A stretch of 64,000 bases of DNA. Origin: Brucella pseudogrignonensis. GTDB taxonomy: Bacteria; Pseudomonadota; Alphaproteobacteria; Rhizobiales; Rhizobiaceae. The translations under genes and the position numbers were made by a program. The DNA lies in assembly GCF_002252525.1 (NCBI RefSeq), contig NZ_NNRM01000037.1, forward strand, positions 1 through 64,000, given 5' to 3'. Each line of letters begins with the position of its first letter. The stretch's first letter is position 1. Below are positions 54,393 through 64,000 of the stretch, one piece after another. Below the pieces are notes generated by a model. That model had not been told where the DNA came from, made no database searches, and was given only the letters and a program-made list of their open reading frames with translations.

Positions 54393-55526
54393 ATGCGTAT
54401 GACGGTCTGTGCTTTGGGATTGATGATGGGCTTTACCAGTTCCGCCTTGGCACTGAACAGCACAGAGAATCTGCAACAGGCCCTGGCGCAAATACCGCAA
54501 ACGGCGCTTTCAAACCCAGATGCAATGCAGATCACGTTCGTCGATATCAAGGCATGGCGCGGGCTTGATGAAGCAGCCCCTTCCGCAGATGCCATGCGCA
54601 GGCTGGCCCTGGTTCAGCAAATTCCCGCTTTGCAACCGATCGGCTATGGTTTGGACGAATGGTCGAGCCATGCAAAAATCGCTTTCGATGACGTTGCTTA
54701 TTTTGCGGCATTCGGACAGGCGCCGGGGACTGTTACCTATTGGGGTCTTAAAGATCAGGCCAGCGTGTCACAGTTGCTGGAAAGCCTGAAAAGTTCGGAT
54801 TTTGCTGCAGGCGACCCGGCCATCCCGGGCCTCCTCCAAAATGGGGAAGCCGGAAAAATGGATCTATCAAAAGCCAATGCAAAGGATCCATGGCGGGGCA
54901 CGATGGGAACCGCACGTTTTGTGTTGCCGCTGGGACAGGCTCTGGTTGACACGGCGTCTGCAGACGCGATCAAACAGCTTGCGCAACCAGGCCCCTCGGT
55001 TGCTGAAAGCGATGTCATTCTGACAGCCATAGCCGGGCTCAACCATGCCGTGGCGCCAGACGAAGGCGCGATTGTGCAAGCGGCGGTCATCTCTCCGATA
55101 TTGGGTGCGGAAGGCATCGATCCAGAGAAATTATTGGCGGCAGCAGCTTTGGATCACGACGCCGCACGACAACAACTCGAGGCCATGGTCAAGGAGCAGG
55201 GCCGGGGTCTTCCACCCTATCTCGGCGGCATAATCGCCGACGCCCAGATCAAGGCGGCACCCGCTGTTGCCATTGCGCTCGCCTATCCCGACTGCCAGAC
55301 GGCGGACAAGGCACTCGAGGCGATCAAATCGGCCTGGGGGGAGATGAAAGCCGCACAGAATGCTCAGTTTTCCGGAGAAAGCCTTGCAGCCGACAAGCTT
55401 TGTGCCGCTGTCGTCACACTGACCGCGGCCAAGGCCGACAATGCCGGCAATTCGCTGCTGTCGGAAATCATGGATCGCTATATGCAGCGGGATCTGTCGC
55501 TGTTGCGGATCGGAACCTCCCTGTAA
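54393..55526 (+). CDS. Secreted protein of unknown function
   Basis: 377 residues with a signal peptide (MRMTVCALGLMMGFTSSALA) and a soluble Ala-rich periplasmic-type body; no motif recognised. Two cysteines lie in the C-terminal third (YPDCQTADKAL and AADKLCAAVV). Separate unit, terminated by a clear hairpin. Confidence 0.7.
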   Translation: MRMTVCALGLMMGFTSSALALNSTENLQQALAQIPQTALSNPDAMQITFVDIKAWRGLDEAAPSADAMRRLALVQQIPALQPIGYGLDEWSSHAKIAFDDVAYFAAFGQAPGTVTYWGLKDQASVSQLLESLKSSDFAAGDPAIPGLLQNGEAGKMDLSKANAKDPWRGTMGTARFVLPLGQALVDTASADAIKQLAQPGPSVAESDVILTAIAGLNHAVAPDEGAIVQAAVISPILGAEGIDPEKLLAAAALDHDAARQQLEAMVKEQGRGLPPYLGGIIADAQIKAAPAVAIALAYPDCQTADKALEAIKSAWGEMKAAQNAQFSGESLAADKLCAAVVTLTAAKADNAGNSLLSEIMDRYMQRDLSLLRIGTSL

Positions 55527-55550
55527 ACGCCGCGCATTTGTAGTGTTGCA

Positions 55551-55579
55551 GCCGCTGCCTTTCCAGGCGGCGGCTTTTT
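55551..55579 (+). terminator. Intrinsic terminator after the secreted protein gene
   Basis: 10-bp stem GCCGCTGCCT / AGGCGGCGGC (one G-T pair), loop TTCC, then TTTTT. Confidence 0.88.
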
Positions 55580-56122
55580 CTTAGACCCCATCGGCTCGAC
55601 ACGGCAGAACGACTGCCTGCGGGGCCGGCGCGCCACTGTCAAGCGGCCTGGCACTTGCCAATCAAATCCCAACAGTTTTGCCGCTATAAGATGGGGTTTA
55701 CGCCGTTTCGATTCCCATCATAGGCTTGTGTCTCCCAGTCTGATGAGGCGTGAGTGATGAAGAAGACGCGGTTTTGATCCAAGGCAACGCATACCGTCCT
55801 CTACCGGTGAAAGCCGCGGGTGACCAGCGCTCGCATGACCGGGCAACGAGATGGCGCGCCGGTGGCCATCGGGGCGATGCGGTAGAAATCACCGGAGGCG
55901 TCGATCCTGCGCGTAATGCTACCGCAATCTGCCCATGACATATCGGAGCAGACCGCAAGCCGGGCTTGCTTTTTCTTGCCGTGAATGCGGATGCCGATCA
56001 ATGGAGGTCAAGACGCTGCAACACCGTGTTTCGAGCGCGTTCTGCTTCGGGGCATGGTCAAAGGACCGCATCCTGCCGCACGGAAAAATGGCGAACAACC
56101 AACGCATTTCCAGGAATAACGA
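55580..56122. other. Gene-poor interval before the efflux operon
   Basis: About 540 bases. Several short frames on both strands (up to 86 codons) lack ribosome sites and recognisable domains. No promoter or repeat could be assigned. Confidence 0.5.
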
Positions 56123-57586
56123 TTGCTTAGACAATTTCTTCGCCCAGCATGGATCATCGGAATCCTGCCGTTCATTGCCTCTTGTGTCACTGTCGGGCCC
56201 GACGTCCACAATCCGCTCGTCATCACCCCCGCTGCCTATGCCAGCAAGGCCGATGGGCAGGGTCCGCTGCGCGGTGATTGGTGGAGGACACTCAATGATC
56301 CCGTTCTCAATGCACTGATTGCGCAGGCCATCACATCGAGCGTGCGGCTTGCGGATGCCAAAGCCAAGGTTCGGCTGGCACGCGCGCAGCTTGCCGCAAC
56401 AGGCGCGACGCTCTCCCCCTCACTTGATAGCGATATCGGCTATAAGCGCAGTGATAGCGCGGCAGCGCTGGCGTCCAGTACCACCAATCTGAGCTTTCAG
56501 ACCCGCTGGGAACTGGATCTGTTTGGCGGCAACCGACGCGGCGTCGAGGCCGCTTATTACAACGCCTTGTCCGTCGATGAACAGATGCAGGCCGTGCTGC
56601 TGACGTTGATCGGCGAAGTGGCAACCAACTATGCACAGTTGCGCGGTACAGAGGCAATGATCGCCATCGCTCAGCACAATGCTGCTGCCCAACAACGCAC
56701 CGTTGCGCTGACCAAGTCCCAATTGAGTGCTGGCCAGATATCCCAGGTTGACCTGCTCAGTGCGCAGACCCAGGCAGCGACGACGCTTGCGCAGATACCG
56801 AGCCTGCGCACCCGCTACGCATCCTTTCTCAACAGTTTGACTGTGCTTGTCGGACAATCGTCGCTTCTTGTCGCCCAGACCTTGGCAAAGCCGGCTGCGA
56901 TCCCCACTGTGCCGCGCACAACCGCGATCGGACTTCCCGCGGATATGCTGTTCTGGCGCCCGGACCTGCGCGCCGCGCAACACGATTATGCCAGCGCCAC
57001 GGCCAAGATCGGGCAGGCCGAGGCCGCACTTTACCCCAGTGTTTCGCTGAGCGGAGCCATCAATACAGGCGGCGCAAATTTCGGCGATCTCGCAAAGCGC
57101 TCAACAATCGGCTGGAGTTTCGGTCCAACACTGTCTGTTCCGATCTTCCAGGGCGGTAAGCTGAATGCCGAAGTCGATGGCGCAAAAGCAGGCCGCGATC
57201 TGGCATTCATCGCCTATAAAAAGGCGATTCTGACGGCGCTCAGTGAAGTGGAGAATGCGAGCGTCGCCTTCAATCAGAACCAGCTGCGCGCCGCGCAGTT
57301 GCAGACAATCGTCCGCAACAGTCGCAAGATCAAAGACCTTACGCTCACGCAATTTGAGGGGGGAAGCAAGAGCTTCATTGACGTGTTGAATGCCCAGCGC
57401 GACCTCCTGAATGCCGAAACAAGTCTCGCAGAGATTCAAACCGATCTGGTGGTCAATTACATCGCGCTGCAAAAGGCGCTTGGCGGGTCCTTTGAAGGGC
57501 GGCTTCATCCCGGCAAACCGGAAGTCATCGACGGTTATTCGGGTCCGCATCTGATAAAACAACCGGTTTCGCCGAGGCTCCCATGA
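56123..57586 (+). CDS. Outer-membrane efflux lipoprotein, NodT/OprM family
   Basis: 487 residues. TTG start with AGGA upstream; lipobox in LPFIASC makes an outer-membrane lipoprotein likely. The OMF repeat is visible twice (WRTLNDPVLNALIAQAITSS; FWRPDLRAAQHDYASATAKI, GWSFGPTLSVPIFQGG). Forms the exit duct for the MacA/MacB pair encoded by the next two genes; its stop overlaps the next start by four bases. Confidence 0.88.
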   Translation: MLRQFLRPAWIIGILPFIASCVTVGPDVHNPLVITPAAYASKADGQGPLRGDWWRTLNDPVLNALIAQAITSSVRLADAKAKVRLARAQLAATGATLSPSLDSDIGYKRSDSAAALASSTTNLSFQTRWELDLFGGNRRGVEAAYYNALSVDEQMQAVLLTLIGEVATNYAQLRGTEAMIAIAQHNAAAQQRTVALTKSQLSAGQISQVDLLSAQTQAATTLAQIPSLRTRYASFLNSLTVLVGQSSLLVAQTLAKPAAIPTVPRTTAIGLPADMLFWRPDLRAAQHDYASATAKIGQAEAALYPSVSLSGAINTGGANFGDLAKRSTIGWSFGPTLSVPIFQGGKLNAEVDGAKAGRDLAFIAYKKAILTALSEVENASVAFNQNQLRAAQLQTIVRNSRKIKDLTLTQFEGGSKSFIDVLNAQRDLLNAETSLAEIQTDLVVNYIALQKALGGSFEGRLHPGKPEVIDGYSGPHLIKQPVSPRLP

Positions 57587-58797
57587 AAATCGTGACATCC
57601 TCCTCCAGGCCAGTTGTGCGCTGGCATCTCTGGCTCGCCCTGCTTGTTCTCGCCTTGCTCATTGTTTTTTCGATCACAGCACGATTAAACAGCGACGCGC
57701 CGCCGCCTGCCACCACCCGCATTGAGCGCGGCAATCTTGAAAGTGCGGTTCTTGCTACCGGCGTGCTGAAGCCGCAGAGCCTTGTGGCGATCGGGGCACA
57801 GGCCACCGGCCGTATCCTCTCATTGAAGGTGCGGCCGGGTCAAAAAGTCAGCAAAGGCGATGTCATCGCGCTGATCGACGCGACATCGCAGCAAAACGAG
57901 CTGCAGAAAGCCCAGGCGACCTTGCGTCAGAATGAGGCCACCCGCACACAAAATGAAGCGCAACTCGAACTCGCCCGCAGCGATCTTGCTCGCCATCAAC
58001 GGATGATCGCAAGCAATGCCGTCGCGCACTCCGAATATGACAAGGCGGTGAGCGCGCTCAAGGAGCGTCAGGCCCAGCTCAGCCACAGCGAGGCGGTCAT
58101 TGCGGCGTCGCAGGTCGAAGTCAAAATCGCCGAAACCAATCTTGCCTATACACGGATCACCGCGCCGATGGATGGCACCGTGCTTGCGACCGTCGTGCAG
58201 GAAGGTCAGACGGTGAATGCCGCCCAGTCGGCACCCACCATTGCCATTCTCGGAGCACTCGACATGATGACGGTCGAGGCGGATATCTCCGAGGCCGATA
58301 TCACCAGGGTACAGCCCGGCATGGCTGTCTATTTCACCGTTTCCGGCGACAGCGCCAAACGCTATCAAGCGAAACTCGCCATCATCAATCCAGCGCCAGA
58401 GACCATTGTGAATGATAAAAGCTTCGCCGGAAGCAGTGCCGTCGCTGTTGCGGCAACCTCTGCTGCTGCAATTTATTACAAGGGAATTTTTCAGGTGCCC
58501 AACAGCGACGGATTCCTGAAAACCTACATGACGGCCGAAATCCATATTGTTCTGGATGAGGCCCGAGATGTGCTTATCGCCCCGGTTTCGGCGCTGCGCC
58601 TCGCGGGTGATAACAAAGCCACTGTGCGGGTTCTCGGCCCTGAGGGTCGCATCTCCGAGCGTCTCGTTGGCACAGGCATTACCGACAAGATCAACACGGA
58701 AATACGCACTGGCCTCAACGAAGGCGAAACAATTGTGACCGATAACCAGCTCGCCGAGCCCCATGCGGACTCGGGCGAGGCCGCGATGGGGTTGTGA
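57583..58797 (+). CDS. macA: MacA-like periplasmic adaptor (membrane fusion protein)
   Basis: 404 residues. One N-terminal membrane anchor (WLALLVLALLIVFSITARL), lipoyl half (SLVAIGAQATGRILSLKVRP), coiled coil (about 95-180), second lipoyl half (TRITAPMDGTVLATVVQEGQ) and beta-barrel. Links the MacB ATPase to the outer-membrane duct. Start overlaps the OMF stop, and the macB GTG follows one base after its stop: one translationally coupled operon. Confidence 0.9.
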   Translation: MKIVTSSSRPVVRWHLWLALLVLALLIVFSITARLNSDAPPPATTRIERGNLESAVLATGVLKPQSLVAIGAQATGRILSLKVRPGQKVSKGDVIALIDATSQQNELQKAQATLRQNEATRTQNEAQLELARSDLARHQRMIASNAVAHSEYDKAVSALKERQAQLSHSEAVIAASQVEVKIAETNLAYTRITAPMDGTVLATVVQEGQTVNAAQSAPTIAILGALDMMTVEADISEADITRVQPGMAVYFTVSGDSAKRYQAKLAIINPAPETIVNDKSFAGSSAVAVAATSAAAIYYKGIFQVPNSDGFLKTYMTAEIHIVLDEARDVLIAPVSALRLAGDNKATVRVLGPEGRISERLVGTGITDKINTEIRTGLNEGETIVTDNQLAEPHADSGEAAMGL

Positions 58798-58798
58798 A

Positions 58799-60760
58799 GT
58801 GACAGAGGTTCCGCTGATCGCGCTTGAAGACATTCATCGTCGCTATCCTGCCGGTGACGGTTTCACCCATGTTCTCAAAAATATCGAGCTGACGATTGAA
58901 CGGGGGGAGATGGTCGCCATCATCGGCGCATCGGGTTCCGGTAAATCGACATTGATGAATATTCTGGGGTGCCTGGACAGACCGTCCGAAGGGACCTATC
59001 GGATTTCCGGGCGGGAAACCGCCGATCTATCACCGGATGAACTCGCGCAGTTGCGACGCGAGCATTTCGGATTTATCTTTCAACGCTATCACCTGCTCAG
59101 CGAACTCGATGCGCTCGGCAATGTCGAAATCCCTGCCATCTACGCGGGGCGCGACCGCTTGGCACGGCGTGAAAAGGCAACCGAGATTCTCAAACGTCTC
59201 GGTATGGGTGAACGACTACACCATCGCCCCAATCAGCTTTCGGGTGGCCAGCAGCAGCGGGTTTCCATTGCGCGCGCGCTCATCAACGACGCTGCGGTGA
59301 TCCTCGCCGATGAACCAACAGGCGCACTCGACCGCCAGAGCGGCGAGGACGTGCTTTCAATTTTGCAGCAACTCAATGACGAGGGTCACACGATCATTAT
59401 CGTGACCCATGATCGCAGGGTGGCTGAACGCGCCAACCGCATCATCGAAATCAGCGACGGGACCATCGTTGCCGATGATCGAAAGGCGAAGCAAGCAGAG
59501 GAGCCGGATCTGCTTCCAAGCGCGGCAGGCAAGGGCCGGATGCATTTTCTCAAGGGATGGAAAGACCGGTTTCTCGAAGCTTTCGCTATGGCGCTGCGGT
59601 CGATGAACGCCCATCGCATGCGTACATTCCTCACCATGCTCGGTATCATCATCGGCACAGCTTCCGTTGTTTGCGTGATCGCGCTCGGCCAGGGCTCCCA
59701 AAAGAAAATCCTTGAACAGATCAGCGATCTTGGCAGCAATACGCTTTATATCAGCCCTGGCCGGGGATTTGGTGATCTCAAGGCTGCACAAATCACCACC
59801 CTGACGATCAGTGACGCCCAGCAGCTTAAAAAAATGCCCTATGTCATCGCTGCCACGCCGCTGGTATCCACCGCCTCCACCGTGCGGGTTGGTAACAAGG
59901 AAGTCAGTGTGACAGTCAATGGCGTCGGCCCGCAATATTTCGTCACCCGCAAAAGCAGATTGCTCGAAGGGCGTTTCTTCGATCAAACAGCCGTGCAACA
60001 GCGTGCCCAGGACGCGCTGATTGACGAAAATGCGCGCAAGACACTGTTTGAGCATGCGCGGGGGTCCGTGATCGGAAAGATTATCATGCTGCGGCAGACC
60101 CCGTTGCGCATCATTGGTGTGGTGAAGGCGCAGGAGCAGGGGATGGGTGCATCGCAGAACCTTGAGGTCTATCTTCCCTACACAACAGTGCAGACCCGCA
60201 TGACCGGAACCAACACCTTGCAGTCTATCATCGTGCGTGTTGCCGATACGATGGATCCGACTGCCGCCGAAAAGATCATCACCTCTTTTCTCAGTTTCAG
60301 GCACGGGCAGAAGGATTTTTTCATCTTCAATACCAGCAGCCTGCAGAAGACCATTGAAGCAACCACCGCAACATTGGCGCTGCTCGTCGCAAGCATCGCT
60401 GGCATTTCTCTTTTTGTCGGCGGCATTGGCGTGATGAACATCATGCTGGTGTCGGTGTCCGAACGCGTCAACGAGATCGGTGTGCGTATGGCGGTGGGCG
60501 CGCGACAAAGCGATATTCTGCAACAGTTCCTCATTGAATCGGTCCTCGTCTGCCTGATCGGCGGACTGGCGGGAACCGGCTTCGCGCTCGGTTTTGGTGT
60601 GTTATTTGCCCAGTTCAACAGCATGTTCGCGCTTATCTACTCACCCGGTTCGATCCTGGTCGCAATCCTCTGCTCATCGCTGATTGGCGTTGGCTTCGGC
60701 TTCATTCCGGCGCGCAACGCATCGAGGCTCGATCCGGTGGTGGCGCTCGCGCGCAACTAG
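58799..60760 (+). CDS. macB: MacB-type ABC exporter (ATPase-permease fusion)
   Basis: 653 residues from GTG 58799. N-terminal ATPase with Walker [19 protein letters not shown], signature [16 protein letters not shown] and Walker [13 protein letters not shown]; then four membrane segments with the MacB periplasmic domain between the first and second ([20 protein letters not shown] near residue 280; [34 protein letters not shown]). Tripartite export of macrolides, peptides or siderophores is known for the family; substrate here unknown. Confidence 0.93.
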   Translation: MTEVPLIALEDIHRRYPAGDGFTHVLKNIELTIERGEMVAIIGASGSGKSTLMNILGCLDRPSEGTYRISGRETADLSPDELAQLRREHFGFIFQRYHLLSELDALGNVEIPAIYAGRDRLARREKATEILKRLGMGERLHHRPNQLSGGQQQRVSIARALINDAAVILADEPTGALDRQSGEDVLSILQQLNDEGHTIIIVTHDRRVAERANRIIEISDGTIVADDRKAKQAEEPDLLPSAAGKGRMHFLKGWKDRFLEAFAMALRSMNAHRMRTFLTMLGIIIGTASVVCVIALGQGSQKKILEQISDLGSNTLYISPGRGFGDLKAAQITTLTISDAQQLKKMPYVIAATPLVSTASTVRVGNKEVSVTVNGVGPQYFVTRKSRLLEGRFFDQTAVQQRAQDALIDENARKTLFEHARGSVIGKIIMLRQTPLRIIGVVKAQEQGMGASQNLEVYLPYTTVQTRMTGTNTLQSIIVRVADTMDPTAAEKIITSFLSFRHGQKDFFIFNTSSLQKTIEATTATLALLVASIAGISLFVGGIGVMNIMLVSVSERVNEIGVRMAVGARQSDILQQFLIESVLVCLIGGLAGTGFALGFGVLFAQFNSMFALIYSPGSILVAILCSSLIGVGFGFIPARNASRLDPVVALARN

Positions 60761-61109
60761 CTGGCCTTTGATTGCGGATCAAAGTCTGGCCCAAATTCCG
60801 ACAGGAAAGCGGCGCGCAGCCTGCTGTTTGGCGCGGCCGCAGCCGAAAATCGACGCGCAATTGTTAGCAGCAATTTTTTGTAATTGTTTGGACCTGTCCA
60901 GGGATGCTAGTCATTGGTAAGCAAAGGGCGTCATGAACAGCCTGGTTCGAAGGTCCCAAAACTTGCGCTGCGTTGCGCTAGTCACAGCGTTGATTTTCAG
61001 GCTGGGCGGCACGTCCACTTTGCGGTGCCAGCGGCCGGATCGGGCGCGCTCCATTGTTTTCATCACCCATGTCATTTCAGCCAATTTTTTGTCTAACCAG
61101 GATATCCCA
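60761..61109. other. Intergenic region after the macAB operon
   Basis: About 350 bases. The frame of the following gene remains open to 60933, but codons before 61110 are not protein-like and lack a ribosome site. Nothing else recognised. Confidence 0.4.
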
Positions 61110-61409
61110 ATGCCAGAGCAAAATGCCGTCAAAGCCTATCTTGCCAATGAGGACGAAATGCTTGCCGTGACGGCGCGCTCGATCGTGCTTGAGTTTCCCA
61201 ATGGGGACATGGTCGAAATCTGCTGGGAACCACCCCATGCAAGTGATCGCCGCCCGCTGGCCATCGAGATCTGGGGAGGGCGACGCTGCGGCCACGAAAA
61301 TCCAGCGGCGCTTGCGGATCGGTTTACCACCTTATCCGTGCAGCCGAGCGCCGCAAATCTTGTGATGGTCCGGCCCCAATCCTATCCTCGCCGGCAGGCT
61401 GAAGGGTAG
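61110..61409 (+). CDS. Small hypothetical protein
   Basis: 99 residues beginning MPEQNAVKAYLANEDEMLAV, with GGA about 8 bases upstream. Mixed alpha/beta composition (VLEFPNGDMVEICWEPPHAS, LAIEIWGGRRCGHE), no signal peptide, no recognised domain. Isolated in the gene-poor stretch after macB. Confidence 0.55.
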   Translation: MPEQNAVKAYLANEDEMLAVTARSIVLEFPNGDMVEICWEPPHASDRRPLAIEIWGGRRCGHENPAALADRFTTLSVQPSAANLVMVRPQSYPRRQAEG

Positions 61410-61503
61410 CGATCAGAAATCGATGCCGTCGCTGCGGGCACCAGACGGAATTCACCGCAGTTCAAATGACGCTTTATAAAATGGTCAGAGGAGTTCTTCC
61501 GCT

Positions 61504-61851
61504 ATGCCCTGGGGACAACCAATAGACCTGGTCAGCGAAGACTATCAAATCCGACTGACCATCACAACGACCACCGCTGCCCTTCAATGGCTGCGCGAAA
61601 GGCGGTCGGTCCCAGCGCGGCGGAGACTGCATCTTGCCGCGATCGGTGCCTGTCTGGCTGAGAGCGATGGCAAAACGGCGCGGGCGCGCGCATTGTTTAT
61701 CAGAGCGGCACGCGCGGCGGGCTTCCTGGTTCAAACCGCACACTGGTATGAGAGCAATGCGCCTCTTCCCTCCCTTACGGAAATGCAGCCCGAGGATATT
61801 CCGCATGTCATGACCGCTTGTAAACAGAGCCTGTCGAAACAGAAGCGATGA
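61504..61851 (+). CDS. DUF982-type small protein
   Basis: 115 residues. The alternation of an N-terminal strand (PWGQPIDLVSEDYQIRLT), a helix with WLRERR and the block HLAAIGACLAESDGKTARAR, LFIRAARAAGFLV fits DUF982, a family multiplied in Rhizobiales with no known function. About 25 residues longer than usual at the C-terminus. GAGGAG stands 11 bases before the ATG. Confidence 0.6.
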   Translation: MPWGQPIDLVSEDYQIRLTITTTTAALQWLRERRSVPARRRLHLAAIGACLAESDGKTARARALFIRAARAAGFLVQTAHWYESNAPLPSLTEMQPEDIPHVMTACKQSLSKQKR

Positions 61852-61906
61852 TTTCTCTAACAATGGCCAGAAGCCGGGCGTTTCGTTTTGACGTGAGGGA
61901 GAGCAC

Positions 61907-62023
61907 GTGAGACAGGATGAACCGAGAAAAGGCCTCACAATAGCGGCGATTCTGATGGCATTGCTGGTGGCAGCACTGATCGTCGGGGTGATGTTCTTCC
62001 TGCTCAAAAATACCCCTTTTTGA
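61907..62023 (+). CDS. 38-residue single-span membrane protein
   Basis: GTG at 61907 with GGGAGAG upstream. The product begins MRQDEPRKG, then one strong hydrophobic segment (AAILMALLVAALIVGVMFFL) and ends KNTPF. The charged N-terminus would stay in the cytoplasm. Clear ribosome site and a tail-like design support a real microprotein; function unknown. Confidence 0.5.
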   Translation: MRQDEPRKGLTIAAILMALLVAALIVGVMFFLLKNTPF

Positions 62024-62450
62024 AGCAAGCGCCATCGCCATGATTAACAAATGACATGGCCGGAAATTTTAACGACGACGCCGAACAAGCAGTCGTCCGC
62101 TCGCGACAGACCACCGCAATTAAGACGCAACATCATGGCCCTTTGTTGAGCTGCCGCGCCGTCGGCATGCGCCCCTTCATTCACCCCGGCGCCAGCCGCG
62201 CCCACCTTGCCTCCCGTTTCATCGCAACCAACAGACGGCTCGTCCCCTTCGCAAGAAATCTGAACCAGCTCGTCAGCGACGCAAGGCCACGTTTGTGCCA
62301 GGGCAGCACGTGTTTTTCCCCGCCGGTTCGGCTCCTCGCGAACGCTTCGCTGCAAAAACACGTTCAAACGGACCTTGCATCCCTGCCTTTGAGCGTGGTT
62401 CGGTCGATATCTCACGAAGGGAATAAGCCCTTTGGTTGAGGAGACTGAAC
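62024..62450. other. Gene-poor interval
   Basis: Overlapping frames of about 127 and 141 codons exist on opposite strands, but neither has a plausible composition, ribosome site or domain. No gene called. Confidence 0.5.
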
Positions 62451-62777
62451 ATGCCTGCAATCGGAACAATCAGCGCCGGCGCAGATGGCCGTTTTGAAGG
62501 CTATCTGCGGACATTGTTTATCGATGCGCCCATCGCCCTGATCCCGACCCTCAAATCCAGCCGCAAGGCCGCCGATTTTCAGATCGTCTCGCAAGGTATC
62601 CCCATCGGAAAGGCCTGGATCCGTGTCCATCCCGTAACCGCCAGCAACGAGATCCTATTGTTGATCGAAGCACCCGAACTGCCGCGCCCGATCCATGCCT
62701 TCTTCGCTCTGTCCCAGCAATCAGTGCAGCCAGCAGTCTTTGATATTATCTGGCATCCACGCAGCGCTGCGCGCTAG
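62451..62777 (+). CDS. DUF736-family protein
   Basis: 108 residues. Starts MPAIGTISAGADGRFEGYLR and has the family's FQIVSQGIPIGKAWIRVHP and a C-terminal FDIIWHP in place of the usual LIWSR-type ending. GAGGAG is 7 bases upstream of the ATG. DUF736 genes are frequent on plasmids and integrative elements of alphaproteobacteria, which agrees with the accessory look of this stretch. Function unknown. Confidence 0.7.
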   Translation: MPAIGTISAGADGRFEGYLRTLFIDAPIALIPTLKSSRKAADFQIVSQGIPIGKAWIRVHPVTASNEILLLIEAPELPRPIHAFFALSQQSVQPAVFDIIWHPRSAAR

Positions 62778-63099
62778 AGCGTGGGTCCGCGCGGCTTTAC
62801 GCCATGCCAATGCCGGATCGGGAAAAGGGCTATAAATGATCTCAATCTGGAACTGTTGATCCCCCGGTATTGCTGTCGGGACCTGGTGGGATGTGACGCC
62901 ATGCCGGTTGCGCGAGAAAGGGTCGGGCGGCAAATTGCGTTTGATGCATTACCGACCGTGCCAGCAAGACCAACAGCAGCGTCCGCGTCCTCACGCCGGC
63001 TGAGCATGCAGCATCAAATGCTTCCAGATCGTCTCCGCGCGAAACGAAAGCGGCGATTGGTGTCGGACGATGCGGATCTCAACCGTCAAGTTCCAATAG
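62778..63099. other. Non-coding or decayed stretch before the peptidase remnant
   Basis: No complete gene. If the peptidase fragment downstream was once whole, its N-terminal two-thirds should have lain here, but no matching residues could be read in any frame. Confidence 0.4.
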
Positions 63100-63448
63100 C
63101 GATCGGTCATCGTGGTGCTTGCCACCGATACGCCGGTTGAGCATCGTCAGCTCAAAACGCATCGTCAAGCGGTGTGGCGCCGGCCTGGCGCGGCTGGGTG
63201 CGTTTTGGGGGCACGGCAGTGGCGATATCGCGCTCGGCTTCTCCACCGCACAGCCGATCGATCACGACGAGACACGCGAGATCGTGCCGATCGCGGTCAT
63301 CCATGAGAGCCGGATCGATATCCTGTTTCGAGCTGCAGCCGAAGCAACCCAGGAGGCGGTGCTCAATTCGATGTGCCAGGCCGAGGCGCTGGCCGGTCGT
63401 TCTGGCAAATTCCGCCCGTCTCTGGCCGACTGGCTTCGACAAGGCTAA
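63100..63448 (+). pseudogene. C-terminal remnant of a P1-family (DmpA-type) aminopeptidase
   Basis: RSVIVVLATDTPVEHRQL in one frame continues, after a shift in an AAAA run near 63155, as KRIVKRCGAGLARLGAFWGH, GSGDIALGFSTAQP and EATQEAVLNSMCQAEALAGR in another. These are the last ~110 residues of L-aminopeptidase/D-esterases of the P1 family, including the GSGDI motif next to the autoprocessing region of that family. The N-terminal two-thirds is missing, so it cannot be active. Confidence 0.65.
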
Positions 63449-63485
63449 ACTCCATCTGTGCCCGACATAAAAAGGGGGAGACAAC

Positions 63486-64000
63486 ATGACACTGAGCAGA
63501 ACATTGACCGGACGGCGCAGGCCGCGCATCGCCGTTATCATGGATGAAAATACCCTTGCAGGCGGCGATCGCTACGAGATGTCAAAACACTATTTCGAGG
63601 CGATCGCGCGCGCCGGCGGCATCCCCTATGGCATTCCCTATCTTGGCGGGATTGTGGAACAGGTGATTGCCGATTTCGATGGATTCTTAAGTGTTGGTGG
63701 CCGTATCAAATTTCCAACAGATTGGTATGTCGACGGCGACCAATCCGCTTTCCCGGCCTCCGAACGCCTGGCTGTTGAATGCGCCTTGATGCAGGGATTT
63801 CTGGCCATCGACAAACCGGTGCTGGGAATTTGCAACGGCATGCAGATGCTGGGCTGTCTGAATGGATGCCGGATGGTGTCCGATATCAGCAGCCATAACC
63901 CGGCTGGCCTGTCGCATGATAACGGTGCCCTGGTTCATGATGTGCTGGTCGAGCCTGATAGCCGGATCGCTTCCATTCTCGGCTCCACCTGCTTTAGCGT
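63486..64000 (+). CDS. Class I glutamine amidotransferase-type hydrolase (peptidase C26, PuuD-like), 3' end cut
   Basis: 171 codons are open from ATG 63486 to the right edge; the family is about 250 residues, so roughly a third is missing. GGGGGAG sits 6 bases upstream. RPRIAVIMDENTLAGGDRYE at the start, the loop FDGFLSVGGRIKFPTDWY, and the nucleophile cysteine in VLGICNGMQMLGCLNG. Members hydrolyse gamma-glutamyl-GABA and related amides. Located 37 bases after the peptidase remnant. Confidence 0.85.
   Translation, partial: MTLSRTLTGRRRPRIAVIMDENTLAGGDRYEMSKHYFEAIARAGGIPYGIPYLGGIVEQVIADFDGFLSVGGRIKFPTDWYVDGDQSAFPASERLAVECALMQGFLAIDKPVLGICNGMQMLGCLNGCRMVSDISSHNPAGLSHDNGALVHDVLVEPDSRIASILGSTCFS

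Noticed and set aside
55801-56001. 66-codon minus-strand frame in the gap before the efflux operon
   Set aside because: TTG start only, no ribosome site, no recognisable domain.
62044-62469. Opposing frames of 141 (minus) and 127 (plus) codons
   Set aside because: Neither has a ribosome site or plausible protein composition; both probably follow from GC-rich non-coding DNA.

Overview
The window looks like chromosomal DNA of a Brucella/Ochrobactrum-type alphaproteobacterium (Brucellaceae, Hyphomicrobiales). The best taxonomic pointers are an Omp2-type porin whose mature N-terminus matches the Brucella/Ochrobactrum porins, an IalB-family protein, EcfG-type (GGAAC-N16-cGTT) promoters, a typical Hyphomicrobiales intergenic palindrome, and DUF982/DUF736 genes. 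No rRNA, tRNA or CRISPR array was seen.

Layout. 1-5286: an isethionate degradation locus, with an IclR regulator divergent from an MFS transporter, a GMC dehydrogenase and sulfoacetaldehyde acetyltransferase (xsc, cut by the left edge). 5435-17409: single genes (phospholipase D-like protein, MFS transporters, LysR and AraC regulators, a diguanylate cyclase, free-methionine-sulfoxide reductase) and an uncharacterised trio of single-pass envelope proteins facing an antiparallel polytopic membrane protein. 17480-25609: a stress and signalling block with two paralogous small proteins, PRC-barrel and CsbD proteins, then a four-gene phosphorelay (CHASE3-GAF hybrid kinase with three receivers, CheR, CheB, REC-HWE kinase). 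EcfG-type promoters lie on both sides of it.

25830-29938: a duplicated gene pair (small PepSY-like secreted protein plus LysR regulator). The copies are separated by a brnTA toxin-antitoxin module and decayed phage packaging genes, and each copy has lost a different member. 29938-32737: LysR, M20 carboxypeptidase and YfcC-type transporter, resembling an abg-style scavenging system. 32945-43768: a catabolic operon for four-carbon sugar acids (GntR, denD, ltnD, otnK, otnC, otnI, an extra SDR) ending in a complete ABC importer. 43834-46293: MYG1 protein and porin. 46391-50705: an apparent quinone/aromatic detoxification region in which two minus-strand units share a nearly identical 60-bp upstream element.

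51123-64000: a DMT exporter, a trimeric autotransporter adhesin coupled to an IalB protein, a periplasmic protein of unknown function, a complete OMF-MacA-MacB efflux operon, then a sparse accessory stretch (small hypotheticals, a 38-residue membrane protein, DUF982, DUF736, a C-terminal remnant of a P1-family peptidase) and the start of a class I glutamine amidotransferase-type hydrolase cut by the right edge.

All functional names come from reading the translations against remembered families. No database search was run.
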